A stretch of DNA of 64,000 nucleotides from Bin5 sp965207495 (GTDB lineage: Bacteria > Chloroflexota > Anaerolineae > Caldilineales > Caldilineaceae), in assembly GCA_965207495.1 (NCBI GenBank), contig OZ242287.1, positions 3,224,001-3,288,000 of the forward strand, in the 5' to 3' direction. The translations under genes were made by a program, and so were the position numbers. Below, one piece after another: positions 17,776 through 26,033 of the stretch (position 1 is the first letter of the stretch; every line of letters begins with the position of its first letter). Below the pieces are notes generated by a model that had not been told where the DNA came from, searched no databases, and was given only the letters and a program-made list of their open reading frames with translations.

Positions 17776-18567
17776 ATGTACCTGTCGTGTTGTGTGTGGG
17801 CATTGACCGCAAAACCAAGTGAAGTTCTCTCAGATATGCGATCCTTGGGATTCAATAGGATCGACATCAGGCCTGATTTTCTGGAAGATGAGGATGTTCA
17901 AGCCCTAAAGGGCACGCACCCTCTGGGTGTCTCATCAGTAGCAGCTTCCTTCGGGGTGCCGGAGGATTCCGAGCTAGATGGTTTTGACGTTGACGCGCGC
18001 AAGAAGGGTGTGGCGCATGTCGAGCAAGTCGTGAAACAGTGCGCGGCGTTGGGCGGCAATCTAGTCTACTTGGTGCCCGGAAGGGACGACAGCCCAGCGA
18101 CCCTAAGTCGTTATGGCGATTCGCTCGCTCAGGCTGCAGACCAAGCCGCAGGTCACGACGTCAGACTCTGCATCGAGCATTTTCCTGGGACCGCACTTCC
18201 CACTGCTGCAGCCACGCTGGAATTCATCGGCGCAATTGATCATCCAAATCTAGGGCTACTCTTCGATATTGGCCACGTCCAGATTAGCAACGAAAATCCT
18301 GCGGAAGTCATCAGATCTTCCGGTGCGCGTCTGGACTATGTCCACCTTGACGATAACGACGGTCACGGCGATTTGCACTGGGCGCTGCTCGACGGCGTTC
18401 TGACAACTGAGACGCTTCGTGAAACATTTGGGGCATTGCAGGAAATCGGTTATAAGGGCGGTGTGAGTCTTGAACTGAGCCCTCAGCTGGAAGATCCTTA
18501 TCAGGCCCTGAAACGAAGTCGTCAAATCGCAATAGATTGTGGATCCGACTTCTCGCTCAAAATCTAG
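17776..18567 (+). CDS. Sugar phosphate isomerase/epimerase family protein (TIM barrel)
   Basis: Xylose-isomerase-like TIM barrel (AP endonuclease family 2), 263 residues. The expected divalent-metal ligands are all there: Glu134 in LCIEHFPG, Asp164 in LLFDIGHVQ, His190 in DYVHLDD and Glu233 in VSLELSP. These enzymes isomerise or epimerise free or phosphorylated sugars, ketoses, inosose or related molecules; the substrate here is unknown. It is four bases after the unknown gene at 16341-17771 and 12 bases before an SMP-30 lactonase, suggesting a small sugar-acid operon. Confidence 0.82.
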   Translation: MYLSCCVWALTAKPSEVLSDMRSLGFNRIDIRPDFLEDEDVQALKGTHPLGVSSVAASFGVPEDSELDGFDVDARKKGVAHVEQVVKQCAALGGNLVYLVPGRDDSPATLSRYGDSLAQAADQAAGHDVRLCIEHFPGTALPTAAATLEFIGAIDHPNLGLLFDIGHVQISNENPAEVIRSSGARLDYVHLDDNDGHGDLHWALLDGVLTTETLRETFGALQEIGYKGGVSLELSPQLEDPYQALKRSRQIAIDCGSDFSLKI

Positions 18568-18579
18568 AGGGAGGCAGTG

Positions 18580-19467
18580 ATGGCCTGGCAGTTTGAAACC
18601 TTGCTTGAGCCGATCGGTTTGACTGAAGGGCCGGTCTGGGACGGCAGCTCGCTCCTCTTTACCAACATTCCAAACAGCCGCATCATGCGCTACGACCCGG
18701 ACAGCGGTGAGGTCAGCGTCTGGCGGGAAGGCACAAACGGGGCCAATGGGCTCATGTTGGATAAGGACGGTGTCCTCAACGCCTGTGAAGGTGGCGGCCG
18801 GAGGATGGTCCAGTACCCAGAAGGCCGAGCAACCATCGAGGTCTGCGCGGAATACGAAGGACGCCGCCTTAACAGCCCAAACGATCTGGCAATCGACAGC
18901 AAAGGCAGGATCTGGTTTACTGATCCACGGTACGGCGACTTTCGTGAAGACATGGAGTTGGATCACGAATCCGTTTACAGGTTGGATAGACAAGCAGGCG
19001 GAAACTGGCGGCGGGAGCGCGTAACTTTCGACACTACTGCTCCGAATGGGCTTCTGCTTTCCCCTGATGAAAGTGTGTTATACGTCGCCCAGAGCAAGCA
19101 CGGGGAAGGCGAACTGCGGGAACTACGGGCCTACCCAATAAATGAATTGGTATCGGACGACGATGTGGCGATAGTGGGCAGACACGAAGTGCTCCACAAC
19201 TTCTATCCCCATCGCGGCGTGGATGGTATGTGTCTTGACAGCGAGGGCAACATTGTTGCCACGGCCGGTTCGGGTATTAGCGGTCCAGGGGGAATGATCT
19301 ACGTCTTTGCGCCGAACGGCAGAGTCCTGGAAACACACCCTTTGCCGTGCGACAGTCCCACCAATTGTACGTTTGGTGGAAGCGGTCTGCGTGACCTGTA
19401 CGTGACAAGCCTCGAAGGACATCTGTTGCGCGCACGAACTGATCGCCGGGGTTTGGTCTCCCGGTAG
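18580..19467 (+). CDS. SMP-30/gluconolactonase/LRE family protein
   Basis: Six-bladed beta-propeller hydrolase, about 295 residues, likely opening a sugar lactone with a divalent metal. Typical stretches: EGPVWDGSSLLFTNIPNSRI near the start with the metal-binding Glu, LNSPNDLAIDSKGRIWFTDPRYG in the middle with the Asn, and APNGLLLSPDESVLYVAQS and RGVDGMCLDSEGNIVAT with the later Asn and Asp. GGGAGG ends five bases before ATG 18580, which decides the start against a GTG three bases upstream. It directly follows the TIM-barrel isomerase. True lactone substrate unknown. Confidence 0.88.
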   Translation: MAWQFETLLEPIGLTEGPVWDGSSLLFTNIPNSRIMRYDPDSGEVSVWREGTNGANGLMLDKDGVLNACEGGGRRMVQYPEGRATIEVCAEYEGRRLNSPNDLAIDSKGRIWFTDPRYGDFREDMELDHESVYRLDRQAGGNWRRERVTFDTTAPNGLLLSPDESVLYVAQSKHGEGELRELRAYPINELVSDDDVAIVGRHEVLHNFYPHRGVDGMCLDSEGNIVATAGSGISGPGGMIYVFAPNGRVLETHPLPCDSPTNCTFGGSGLRDLYVTSLEGHLLRARTDRRGLVSR

Positions 19468-19655
19468 CAATGTTACGCGAGGCTTGTTAAGCCGTACCCC
19501 ACTCTGGGGCAGCCACTCTACGGCCTTCCCCCGTCTTGCTCCCCAAGTCCATATTGCTCAAATGCTGGGTCGAACTGTCCTCGCTTGGAAGTCACTTCTC
19601 AACCCTCTTCTTCAGTGAGCTTACCCTGTTGGTTTCCATGAATACGTTCGTATCA

Positions 19656-19685
19656 TTGCCCCTCTTTTTCGGACTGTGGTATAAT
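19656..19685 (+). promoter_or_regulatory. Candidate sigma-70 promoter of the metallo-beta-lactamase-fold gene
   Basis: TTGCCC (19656-19661), 18-base spacer and a perfect TATAAT (19680-19685), about 50 bases upstream of the GTG start at 19737. It is the best promoter match I noticed in the window. It separates this gene from the SMP-30 gene ending 270 bases earlier. Confidence 0.55.
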
Positions 19686-19736
19686 TCCCTTTTTGACGTC
19701 TGCCCTAGCCAAGCGATAACGGAAGGGATATAGAGA

Positions 19737-20597
19737 GTGGCGATAACGCGCACCAGGGTTGCAGATGACACTTGGGTTTTCACCAGTGCGCTGTACGCAG
19801 AGGTGAATGCTGGACTGGTGGTATCCTCTGAAGGGGGCATTCTCATTGATACCCTGCCCTTTCCCTCAGAAACCAAGCAAATCATTGACTTTGCGGAGCA
19901 AGTCTGTCCCGCGGGCATTCGCTACCTTGTAAATACGATCAGCCACGCGGACCATGTATACGGGTCCTGTCTGTTCCCGGAAGCGGAACTTATCGCCCAC
20001 GAAGCCGCACGCGACTTGCTCGTCCGCTATGGTCGTAGAGCCTTGGAAGAAGCGAGGGAGCATACGAACGAGCTGATGCGGGTAGAGATCCGACTGCCGA
20101 AAATAATCTTCAACGAAGGCTCGGTTTTGCGTTTGGGAGATAAGACCGTACACATCATGCATGCCCCAGGACCTGGGCCCGATGTGTGTGTCGTGCACGT
20201 GCGCGAAGAAAAAGTGCTTTTCGCCAGCGACTTAATGATGCCTGTGCCAGTAATCGCCTCACCACTCGCTGACATTGAGAAATTCAAACAGTCACTGCAC
20301 AGCCTACATGAGTTTAATCTGGAGACGATTGTTCAAGGACATGGGGATATTCTCTTGCGAGGCGAAGTAACTCCCAGCATAGAAGAAGGTATTCAATACT
20401 TGAATGACGTTGAGGCACTGGTCGATCGACTCCTCACGAAGGGTGCGGCCAAAAGAGAGCTCCTTAGTCATGGTATTGAAGAGTTCGGTCGGTCGCGGAT
20501 CGCCTTGGGTGGGCTTGTCCAGAATTTTCATCAGGCGAACCTGAGCTTCCTATGGGAAAAAGCAAGGGCTGCCCAAAAGGAACGCCAGCCGGCATAG
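19737..20597 (+). CDS. Metallo-beta-lactamase-fold protein with incomplete metal site
   Basis: 286-residue alpha-beta-beta-alpha hydrolase fold. The usual HxHxDH motif reads I68-S-H70-A-D72-H73, so the first His is lost. The usual PGHTPG reads APGPGPD with Pro146 where His is expected. Asp165 (FASDLMM) and His202 (VQGHGD) remain. The second metal site (Asp72, His73, Asp165, His202) is thus kept while the first retains only His70. It may bind a single metal, act on an unusual substrate or be non-hydrolytic. Start GTG 19737 follows a promoter-like element. A 150-bp gap and an 18-bp palindrome separate it from the next gene. Confidence 0.85.
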   Translation: MAITRTRVADDTWVFTSALYAEVNAGLVVSSEGGILIDTLPFPSETKQIIDFAEQVCPAGIRYLVNTISHADHVYGSCLFPEAELIAHEAARDLLVRYGRRALEEAREHTNELMRVEIRLPKIIFNEGSVLRLGDKTVHIMHAPGPGPDVCVVHVREEKVLFASDLMMPVPVIASPLADIEKFKQSLHSLHEFNLETIVQGHGDILLRGEVTPSIEEGIQYLNDVEALVDRLLTKGAAKRELLSHGIEEFGRSRIALGGLVQNFHQANLSFLWEKARAAQKERQPA

Positions 20598-20673
20598 TGT
20601 TCAAAGGCGATCCACGATTTTCCTCTTGATAACTCTTACCTGACAGTCGCAACTTTACCCTAGTATCTCAGTT

Positions 20674-20691
20674 CGCTCTCGGCCGAGAGCG
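20674..20691. promoter_or_regulatory. Perfect 18-bp palindrome, possible operator
   Basis: CGCTCTCGGCCGAGAGCG is perfectly symmetrical and has no loop, so it is unlikely to be a terminator. It lies 75 bases upstream of the RNase H-like gene and about 80 bases after the metallo-beta-lactamase-fold gene. A dimeric repressor site is one reading; no regulator gene is adjacent. Confidence 0.35.
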
Positions 20692-20766
20692 CTTTCAAGC
20701 TCCTTGACGTAACGTTCAGGTCCATCAGGTCGGAAATATTATTTACTGAAGTAAGGCATAGGTTAC

Positions 20767-21513
20767 GTGAGTCGAAAAGTGGAACAGCTCATAAACCAGA
20801 TTGGAAGGCTTGCGCCTGGCCAAAGACGAGTACTATTTCGTCAGCTGAAGGCCATGGGGTTGATCGAGGCTGACGTCTTGCTCTCGGATCGGGACCCCCT
20901 GCCTATTGCTCTGGCGGTACCACCGAAGAACCTCGAAAGAGACAAGAAAGAGGCCGTGAGTGAACCCGATAGGCCCAGACCCCCCAGACCTGCCGACCGG
21001 CCCCAAGTGATGGACCCTCTTTCTGTTGATAGTGGTACTTCCGCGGCTGGCTTGTCAGTGCAACAGGAAAGTAGTCAGCCTGCGACGCCATCTGTGCGCG
21101 GCAGGGCGCAGAAAGGCCCAATACGAATTGTTTTTGATGGGGGCAGCCGCGGAAATCCAGGAGAAGGCTACGGAAGTTTTGCACTGGACTGGCCTGGGTA
21201 CAAGCGAGAGGTTATCCAGTTGACGTTCGGGGATCAGGCAACAAACAATGAAGCCGAGTATGATACTCTCATTGGAGCCTTGGAAACTGTGCGCGACCGC
21301 ATGTTGGCACGTCAGATTGATCCCGGGTCTGCAATACTGAGTATCTGGGGTGATTCGCTACTCGTATGTAACCAAGTTCAAGGAGAGTGGGCGTGCAAAG
21401 AGCCTCGCCTTCAAGCCAGGCTGAAGACTGTAACCGACCTGCTATCCGGTTTTGGAGAGAGTGAACTCCACCACCACCCTCGCGAAAAGAGTGTAGAAAT
21501 CCTCGGGCACTAG
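20767..21513 (+). CDS. RNase H-like domain protein with N-terminal extension
   Basis: 248 residues. Residues 118-248 are an RNase HI-like domain: Asp124 in FDGGSRGNPG, Glu164 in NNEAEYDTLIGAL and Asp196 in WGDSLLV match the first three catalytic acids. The fourth Asp, normally in an N-x-x-AD-x-L pattern near the C-terminus, is missing: REKSVEILGH ends the protein. Residues 1-115 are an unfamiliar extension with a short helical start (VEQLINQIGRLAPGQRRVLFRQL) and a Pro/Ser-rich linker. It may cut RNA in RNA-DNA hybrids, or be weakened. Its stop TAG overlaps the folD-like stop on the other strand in a shared CTAG. Confidence 0.8.
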   Translation: MSRKVEQLINQIGRLAPGQRRVLFRQLKAMGLIEADVLLSDRDPLPIALAVPPKNLERDKKEAVSEPDRPRPPRPADRPQVMDPLSVDSGTSAAGLSVQQESSQPATPSVRGRAQKGPIRIVFDGGSRGNPGEGYGSFALDWPGYKREVIQLTFGDQATNNEAEYDTLIGALETVRDRMLARQIDPGSAILSIWGDSLLVCNQVQGEWACKEPRLQARLKTVTDLLSGFGESELHHHPREKSVEILGH

Positions 21514-22376
21514 AGCCCAGTGGTTGAAACCAGTCGGCGGTAAGCGCCAAGCAAATTGCGCATAAGCATCACGTTCGTCATCGGTCCTGTCCCGCCGGGT
21601 ACTGGTGTTAGCATGCCGGCTACGGATTCCACACTTCCCTGTTCGCAATCCCCCTTCAGGGAACCATCAATATAAGTCGTACCAAAATCTACTACGACTG
21701 CACCGGGCTTTATCCAGTCTCCGGTTACCATTTCGGGGCGACCCACTGCTACGCACAGAATGTCCGCCTGCCGGGCGACTGCAGGCAGGTTCTCAGTACG
21801 GCTGTGTGCTATGGTTACCGTACAATGTCGATGCAGCAACATGAGGGCCATGGGCTTGCCTACAATATCGCTGCGCCCAATCACGACTGCGCTTTTGCCT
21901 TTGAAAGCCACATCAGCTTCTTCCAACAACATTACCGCTCCTGCGGGCGTGGCTGGCACGAAGTGCGGCTGACGCTGCGCGGCCAGTCTTCCGGCATTCA
22001 AAGGATGAACGCCGTCTACGTCTTTGGCTGGGTTCAGGCCGTCGATTAGCTGCGAATCATCAATGTGATCCGGTAATGGCTCCAGCACCATTATTCCGTG
22101 AACGGTCTCGTCATTGCTCAGTTCGGTTAGCGCCGCCTGGACCTCTGCATCGCTGCTCTGCTCATGAAGTTCGACAGGCCGAAAGTCGGCTCCAACGCCC
22201 TGGCAGGCGCGACGAATTGCGCGCAAGTAGCCTGAAGCGGCTGCATCCCCGCCAACCTGCATGGCTGCCAGAGTCGGCCGTGCGCCGGTAGATGCTGCCA
22301 GTTTTGAGAAACTCTCGGATAGTTCAGTTTGCAACTTTTTGGCCTGTTGCCGGCCCTTCAAGAGCTGTGCGGTCAT
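21510..22376 (-). CDS. FolD-family methylenetetrahydrofolate dehydrogenase, probably without cyclohydrolase activity
   Basis: FolD fold, 288 residues: folate-binding N-domain and NADP domain with VIGRSDIVGKPMALMLL and TPVPGGTGPMT. Tyr50 and Asp121 (KDVDGVHPLN) match E. coli FolD, but the catalytic Lys54 is Ile54 (YLRAIRRAC) and Gln98 is Leu98 (GIMVLEPLP). In characterised family members the Lys is needed for cyclohydrolase but not necessarily dehydrogenase activity, so I infer a dehydrogenase making methenyl-THF. The start is ATG 22376, overlapping the stop of the FchA-like gene as ATGA, which implies coupled translation. The partner could supply the lost cyclohydrolase step. Confidence 0.85.
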   Translation of the reverse strand: MTAQLLKGRQQAKKLQTELSESFSKLAASTGARPTLAAMQVGGDAAASGYLRAIRRACQGVGADFRPVELHEQSSDAEVQAALTELSNDETVHGIMVLEPLPDHIDDSQLIDGLNPAKDVDGVHPLNAGRLAAQRQPHFVPATPAGAVMLLEEADVAFKGKSAVVIGRSDIVGKPMALMLLHRHCTVTIAHSRTENLPAVARQADILCVAVGRPEMVTGDWIKPGAVVVDFGTTYIDGSLKGDCEQGSVESVAGMLTPVPGGTGPMTNVMLMRNLLGAYRRLVSTTGL

Positions 22377-23020
22377 ATTTCTAAGCCCAAAGTTTCGGTG
22401 CATGCAGATCGAGCGGCTTCATAGTTCTTCTCGGCAGACGCTTTCAAGGACGCCACCTCTGCCTGCGTCTTGGTTACAAAAGCAGGGTCCTTGAGCCACT
22501 TCAAGTTGATATAGACGTTTACCAGGGCACTGTGAAGGGCCGCATGAGCCAGGTGGGCAGCAGTCGCCGCATCACTGACGACGTTGGGATTGCCCTTCTC
22601 GGCGACCGGGATAGTATGTTCCAAGAGTTCGGCGCACAACGCGGCGATCGAGAACGGCACCTCTGTGGCACCGCGTAGCGCGGCCTGCATCGCCTTGGTT
22701 CGTGCCGCCTTTTCTTCCTCTGTTGAACGGGGCATCGTGTAGCAGGCGGCCACTGCACCGAAGGCTACGGCATCCTTGTCTGCGAAAGCGAGGAGTTCTG
22801 CACGCATCTCTTCCGTTCGCAGCAAGTGACCCCTCAACTCTTCCTCCACCGCAGCGTACTTTTTGCGTCCGACGGTGAAGTTCAAGACCATACTAAGTAG
22901 GGCGGCGGCCTGGCTACCTGTCAGCGCCGCGGCCGCGCCTCCTCCAGGCGTGGACTCGCCTGAGGCCAGGTCATTCAAGAATATCTCGATTGTAGTTCCA
23001 GCCGTATCCAAATCAGTCAC
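22373..23020 (-). CDS. Cyclodeaminase/methenyl-THF cyclohydrolase family protein (FchA-like)
   Basis: All-helical 215-residue protein of the formiminotransferase-cyclodeaminase C-domain family. The folate-binding stretch STPGGGAAAALTGSQAAAL is at residues 23-41, DKDAVAF at 81-87 carries the conserved Asp, and GNPNVVSDAATAA is at about 142-154. Stand-alone members either remove ammonia from formimino-THF or hydrolyse methenyl-THF to 10-formyl-THF (FchA). Next to a FolD homologue without cyclohydrolase residues, the second role is more likely; no histidine-degradation gene is near. The start is GTG 23020 with AGAGGA before it. The stop overlaps the next ATG by four bases. Confidence 0.88.
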   Translation of the reverse strand: MTDLDTAGTTIEIFLNDLASGESTPGGGAAAALTGSQAAALLSMVLNFTVGRKKYAAVEEELRGHLLRTEEMRAELLAFADKDAVAFGAVAACYTMPRSTEEEKAARTKAMQAALRGATEVPFSIAALCAELLEHTIPVAEKGNPNVVSDAATAAHLAHAALHSALVNVYINLKWLKDPAFVTKTQAEVASLKASAEKNYEAARSACTETLGLEI

Positions 23021-23374
23021 ACAATTTCCTCTCTGTCGGAAGGTCCAGACTCAAGACCCGTACACTCAACTAGAAGTGTTCGTCTGAAAGTGTTCGAGCT
23101 GAAGGCATGGAGGTACCGGTTGCTCCGAGATTTGAGTCGAATCTGCAGGCGCCGCGACAGGCTTCCATGCAAGAATTCGGAAGAGGCGAATGCTCTTTTC
23201 CAGGACCGATTATAGCATTCGGCACGCCATTCAGCCAGCCAATCGGCAAACTTAATTGGGCACCGGCCGGCGAAGCAGCCGCTGGAAATAGGGAAATACA
23301 GGACATCATCATTTCTAACGGAGCACTGAAAGCTGATAGGTCAAGCTCATTCATTTCCTTCATTGTAACGAGGG
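23021..23374. other. 354-bp gap, no gene seen
   Basis: Lies upstream of the fchA-like start and downstream of the membrane protein ending at 23375. Open frames on both strands here have no recognisable protein. It presumably carries the fchA/folD promoter; TTGACC on the reverse strand near 23345 is a possible -35 box but without a well-spaced -10. Confidence 0.4.
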
Positions 23375-25552
23375 CTATTCCTGGGCAGCGTCCCGAACCT
23401 CCACTTTTGCCAAGGTAAACTCTGGCTCCCACACACCAACCTGAACGGTCGGCACCAGATTCTCGACATTGTAGACAATGAGCCTAAGATCGTAGTTTCC
23501 TGAAGCAACGTCCGACGGAAGATTGAACTGGAACAAGGTATCGGTCCTATCACCTGGTGTCCAACCGCTTGTGGGTTGATGCAGTGGACTCCACAGAAGG
23601 GCGTCTTCTTGAAAGACTACGTCTCCTTCGACGCCATACAGTCGAAGTGATATTGAGTAATCGATTTCCAAATCCTGTAGGGTTTCCCAGTTCAACGTTA
23701 TCCAAAGAGGCCTTTCTCTTACAAGGTCCAGCGGGCTGGAGTCTGAGTGCTCCTCTACGCCTTGACCAAGGGCAAACCCCATGAGTGAAATGCCACCGTC
23801 GTATTGGACAGTCAATGGAGCTAAACGCTCGAAAAATGTCCAGGGCCGGTCCAAAGAGACATTGGTATAGTTGTTGATCCTAAAGTCATTGAAGTGCTGG
23901 GTGTCGATGAACTGAGCATATTTCCCCAGAAGAACTGATACGCGCCCGGTGTCATTGCCGATCCAGCCAACGTGGACATTGTTGAGTTGTACGACCTTCA
24001 CTTTAGTCAGATTCTCCATGTCGGCGAGCGCGGCTTCGACCTCTTCTGCCAGGAAATCAAGGTCTGTCGTTTCGCGTGGAAAGTAGAAAACGGGGGCGGG
24101 GCCCTTGTAGATGTAATCAAGGCTGGGATGGTCCAACGAATTAGGGACCAGATATATTTCTCCGTCTTCAGTTGGCAATGAATCGAGAGTTCGAGCAAAG
24201 TCCGACCAAGGAACTTCGTAGGCGAACTGGACTCCCCGTTCAAATGCCCAGATTCCGAAAAAGTTGCGGAATGACGTTACGCCTTGAAACAGTATCGTCG
24301 CAGTTAGGATGGCTCCCAGAGCTACAGCACTTTCCGAGACTCTGTTCGGGAACATACGTCTTTTGGCAAACTGGAAGGCTTCCCAGAGGCCGAAGGCCAA
24401 GACCAGGTAGACGGCTGGTGTGGCTCCGAGCATTCTAAGCGTGTTTGGTGCGTAATCTACTGCAATGAACGCTGGCAGGAGCAGGAATGCTCCCCAGAGT
24501 AGCAATAGCCTGCAGGCAGGACTCCGCCATCGCCACAAAGAGACGCCAACGCCGATCCAGAAGAAAAGTGCCTCCCACGGATTGAGCATTGGCAAGGCGC
24601 CAAAATTGTGACGCCAACTTACATCACCTTTGAATCCAAAGGCCGCCAGATGCCAGACCACGCTTTCCACGAGAGTTCCGAGCGGGTTTCCCCGATTGAT
24701 TTCGGGTTGAAGGACGGAAAGAGAGTTGCTGCGCAGGAAAAAATGTTCAGGATTTGAGGCAAAAAAGATCATAATCGGTGCGGCGGCGAGGAGAGCTGCT
24801 CCCCAAAAATTAATGATCCGGGGAACTTCCGACCTTAGGTCTTTCGACTCTGCAGACCTACGCGGGATGAGAAAGCTCAAGCCAAAGGCGACAAAAAGAA
24901 ATGGGGTGAAGCGCGCCGGAATGTAAGTGTACTGGACCAGACCGGCGCACACCCCGGCCAAAGTGATCGCCCACCATTTTCGCTCTCTCCAGCCCCACCA
25001 GAGCAAGGCAAGGCAAAGAGTTAGCAAGAGGAGCAGGTGATTGGCCCGGAAGACCGTGCGCCCCAGCACGGTCTGCCCTATCGAAACGGCCATAAGGCAG
25101 GAACTTACGCCCCCAATGAAGACACCACGCCAGGGAGTCACGCCGCCTGTTTCATCTCGGCCAAACAGCAGTCGCCCTAACCAAAATACTACAAAGACTG
25201 TACCGGCACTGGCTATGGCCGTGGGCAGGCGTAAGGCCAAGTCTGTTTGGCCCAGAATCGCTATCGAGAGGGCTATCAGATAAACAACGAGCCCCTCGTG
25301 ACCGCTAAACTCGGAAGGAAAGAACACTGCATGTTCGCCGTCAAGAACGCGGAGAGCGTCCACCCCATTCAAGGCCTCGCTGACCTGGATGCCGGCCGGC
25401 AATTCGCCGAGTCTGTAGAGTCGTAGCATAGCAACAGCCAGAGTCAAGGCCACGATGATCGCGGCTGAAATCAGGTGGTAGCTGGGCAGACCTGACCTTT
25501 GTGTTTTGGAACTACCAGCCGACGGCACTGCCGCAGGCACGCTTTCGGGCAT
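23375..25552 (-). CDS. GT39/ArnT-like membrane glycosyltransferase-like protein
   Basis: Large polytopic membrane protein, 725 residues from ATG 25552, which is preceded by GGAGTGAGGA; an in-frame TTG lies 24 bases earlier. A single N-terminal helix (HLISAAIIVALTLAVAML) leads to an extracytoplasmic loop with acidic residues (QVSEALNGVDALRVLDGEHAVFF), then at least nine hydrophobic segments up to about residue 430, as in dolichyl/undecaprenyl-phosphate-sugar transferases. The C-terminal 300 residues are soluble and beta-rich, ending in an immunoglobulin-like stretch (FNLPSDVASGNYDLRLIVYN). The protein at 31058-33313 has a similar tail. It likely transfers a lipid-linked sugar outside the membrane; acceptor unknown. 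Confidence 0.75.
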   Translation of the reverse strand: MPESVPAAVPSAGSSKTQRSGLPSYHLISAAIIVALTLAVAMLRLYRLGELPAGIQVSEALNGVDALRVLDGEHAVFFPSEFSGHEGLVVYLIALSIAILGQTDLALRLPTAIASAGTVFVVFWLGRLLFGRDETGGVTPWRGVFIGGVSSCLMAVSIGQTVLGRTVFRANHLLLLLTLCLALLWWGWRERKWWAITLAGVCAGLVQYTYIPARFTPFLFVAFGLSFLIPRRSAESKDLRSEVPRIINFWGAALLAAAPIMIFFASNPEHFFLRSNSLSVLQPEINRGNPLGTLVESVVWHLAAFGFKGDVSWRHNFGALPMLNPWEALFFWIGVGVSLWRWRSPACRLLLLWGAFLLLPAFIAVDYAPNTLRMLGATPAVYLVLAFGLWEAFQFAKRRMFPNRVSESAVALGAILTATILFQGVTSFRNFFGIWAFERGVQFAYEVPWSDFARTLDSLPTEDGEIYLVPNSLDHPSLDYIYKGPAPVFYFPRETTDLDFLAEEVEAALADMENLTKVKVVQLNNVHVGWIGNDTGRVSVLLGKYAQFIDTQHFNDFRINNYTNVSLDRPWTFFERLAPLTVQYDGGISLMGFALGQGVEEHSDSSPLDLVRERPLWITLNWETLQDLEIDYSISLRLYGVEGDVVFQEDALLWSPLHQPTSGWTPGDRTDTLFQFNLPSDVASGNYDLRLIVYNVENLVPTVQVGVWEPEFTLAKVEVRDAAQE

Positions 25553-26033
25553 TGTCCTCACTCCGACGTAGGGCAAATTAGCTATTCAACAGTCTTGGCT
25601 CGTTCGAAAAACCCTGTATGGGCTGCGAGACAAAAGGTATTTTCTCATAGAACGCGCGCGCATACCAGAGTTCAATGAGTCCAATGAATTCAAACATCTT
25701 GGACTATTGACACACTCTGGGCAGTGCACAGTGACCCTCCAAACTATGGCCTACCGAGAAATTAGCTTGGGAATCGACTTGGTGCCATACTCAGTCGGCG
25801 CAAGGAGCGAGCATATTTCCAAAGGTAGACCTGGCAAGGATGCCTCACATCCACGCCGGTCCGGGAAGAAGGAATCACCACATGTCATTGACAGTTTTGG
25901 AGTGCTTTAGTACTCTGCCATTGCTTGACGCTGAAAGGAAGGAGCCTTCGATTCGCATCACCATGTTATTCGGTGGAGAGCGCATCGTGCGGCAATTGCA
26001 TTCCAACTATCAATTGCAGGGGGACGGTCAATC
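25553..26033. other. 481-bp gap between divergent genes, no gene seen
   Basis: Separates the membrane protein (reverse) from the MDR gene (forward), so it should hold promoters for both. TTGACA at 25707-25712 is a perfect -35 box, but a matching -10 is weak. Short open frames here show no known protein. Confidence 0.4.

Noticed and set aside
23070..23432. Small reverse frame of 120 residues between the membrane protein and the fchA-like gene
   Set aside because: It overlaps the 3' end of the membrane-protein gene and shows no known domain or clear ribosome-binding site.
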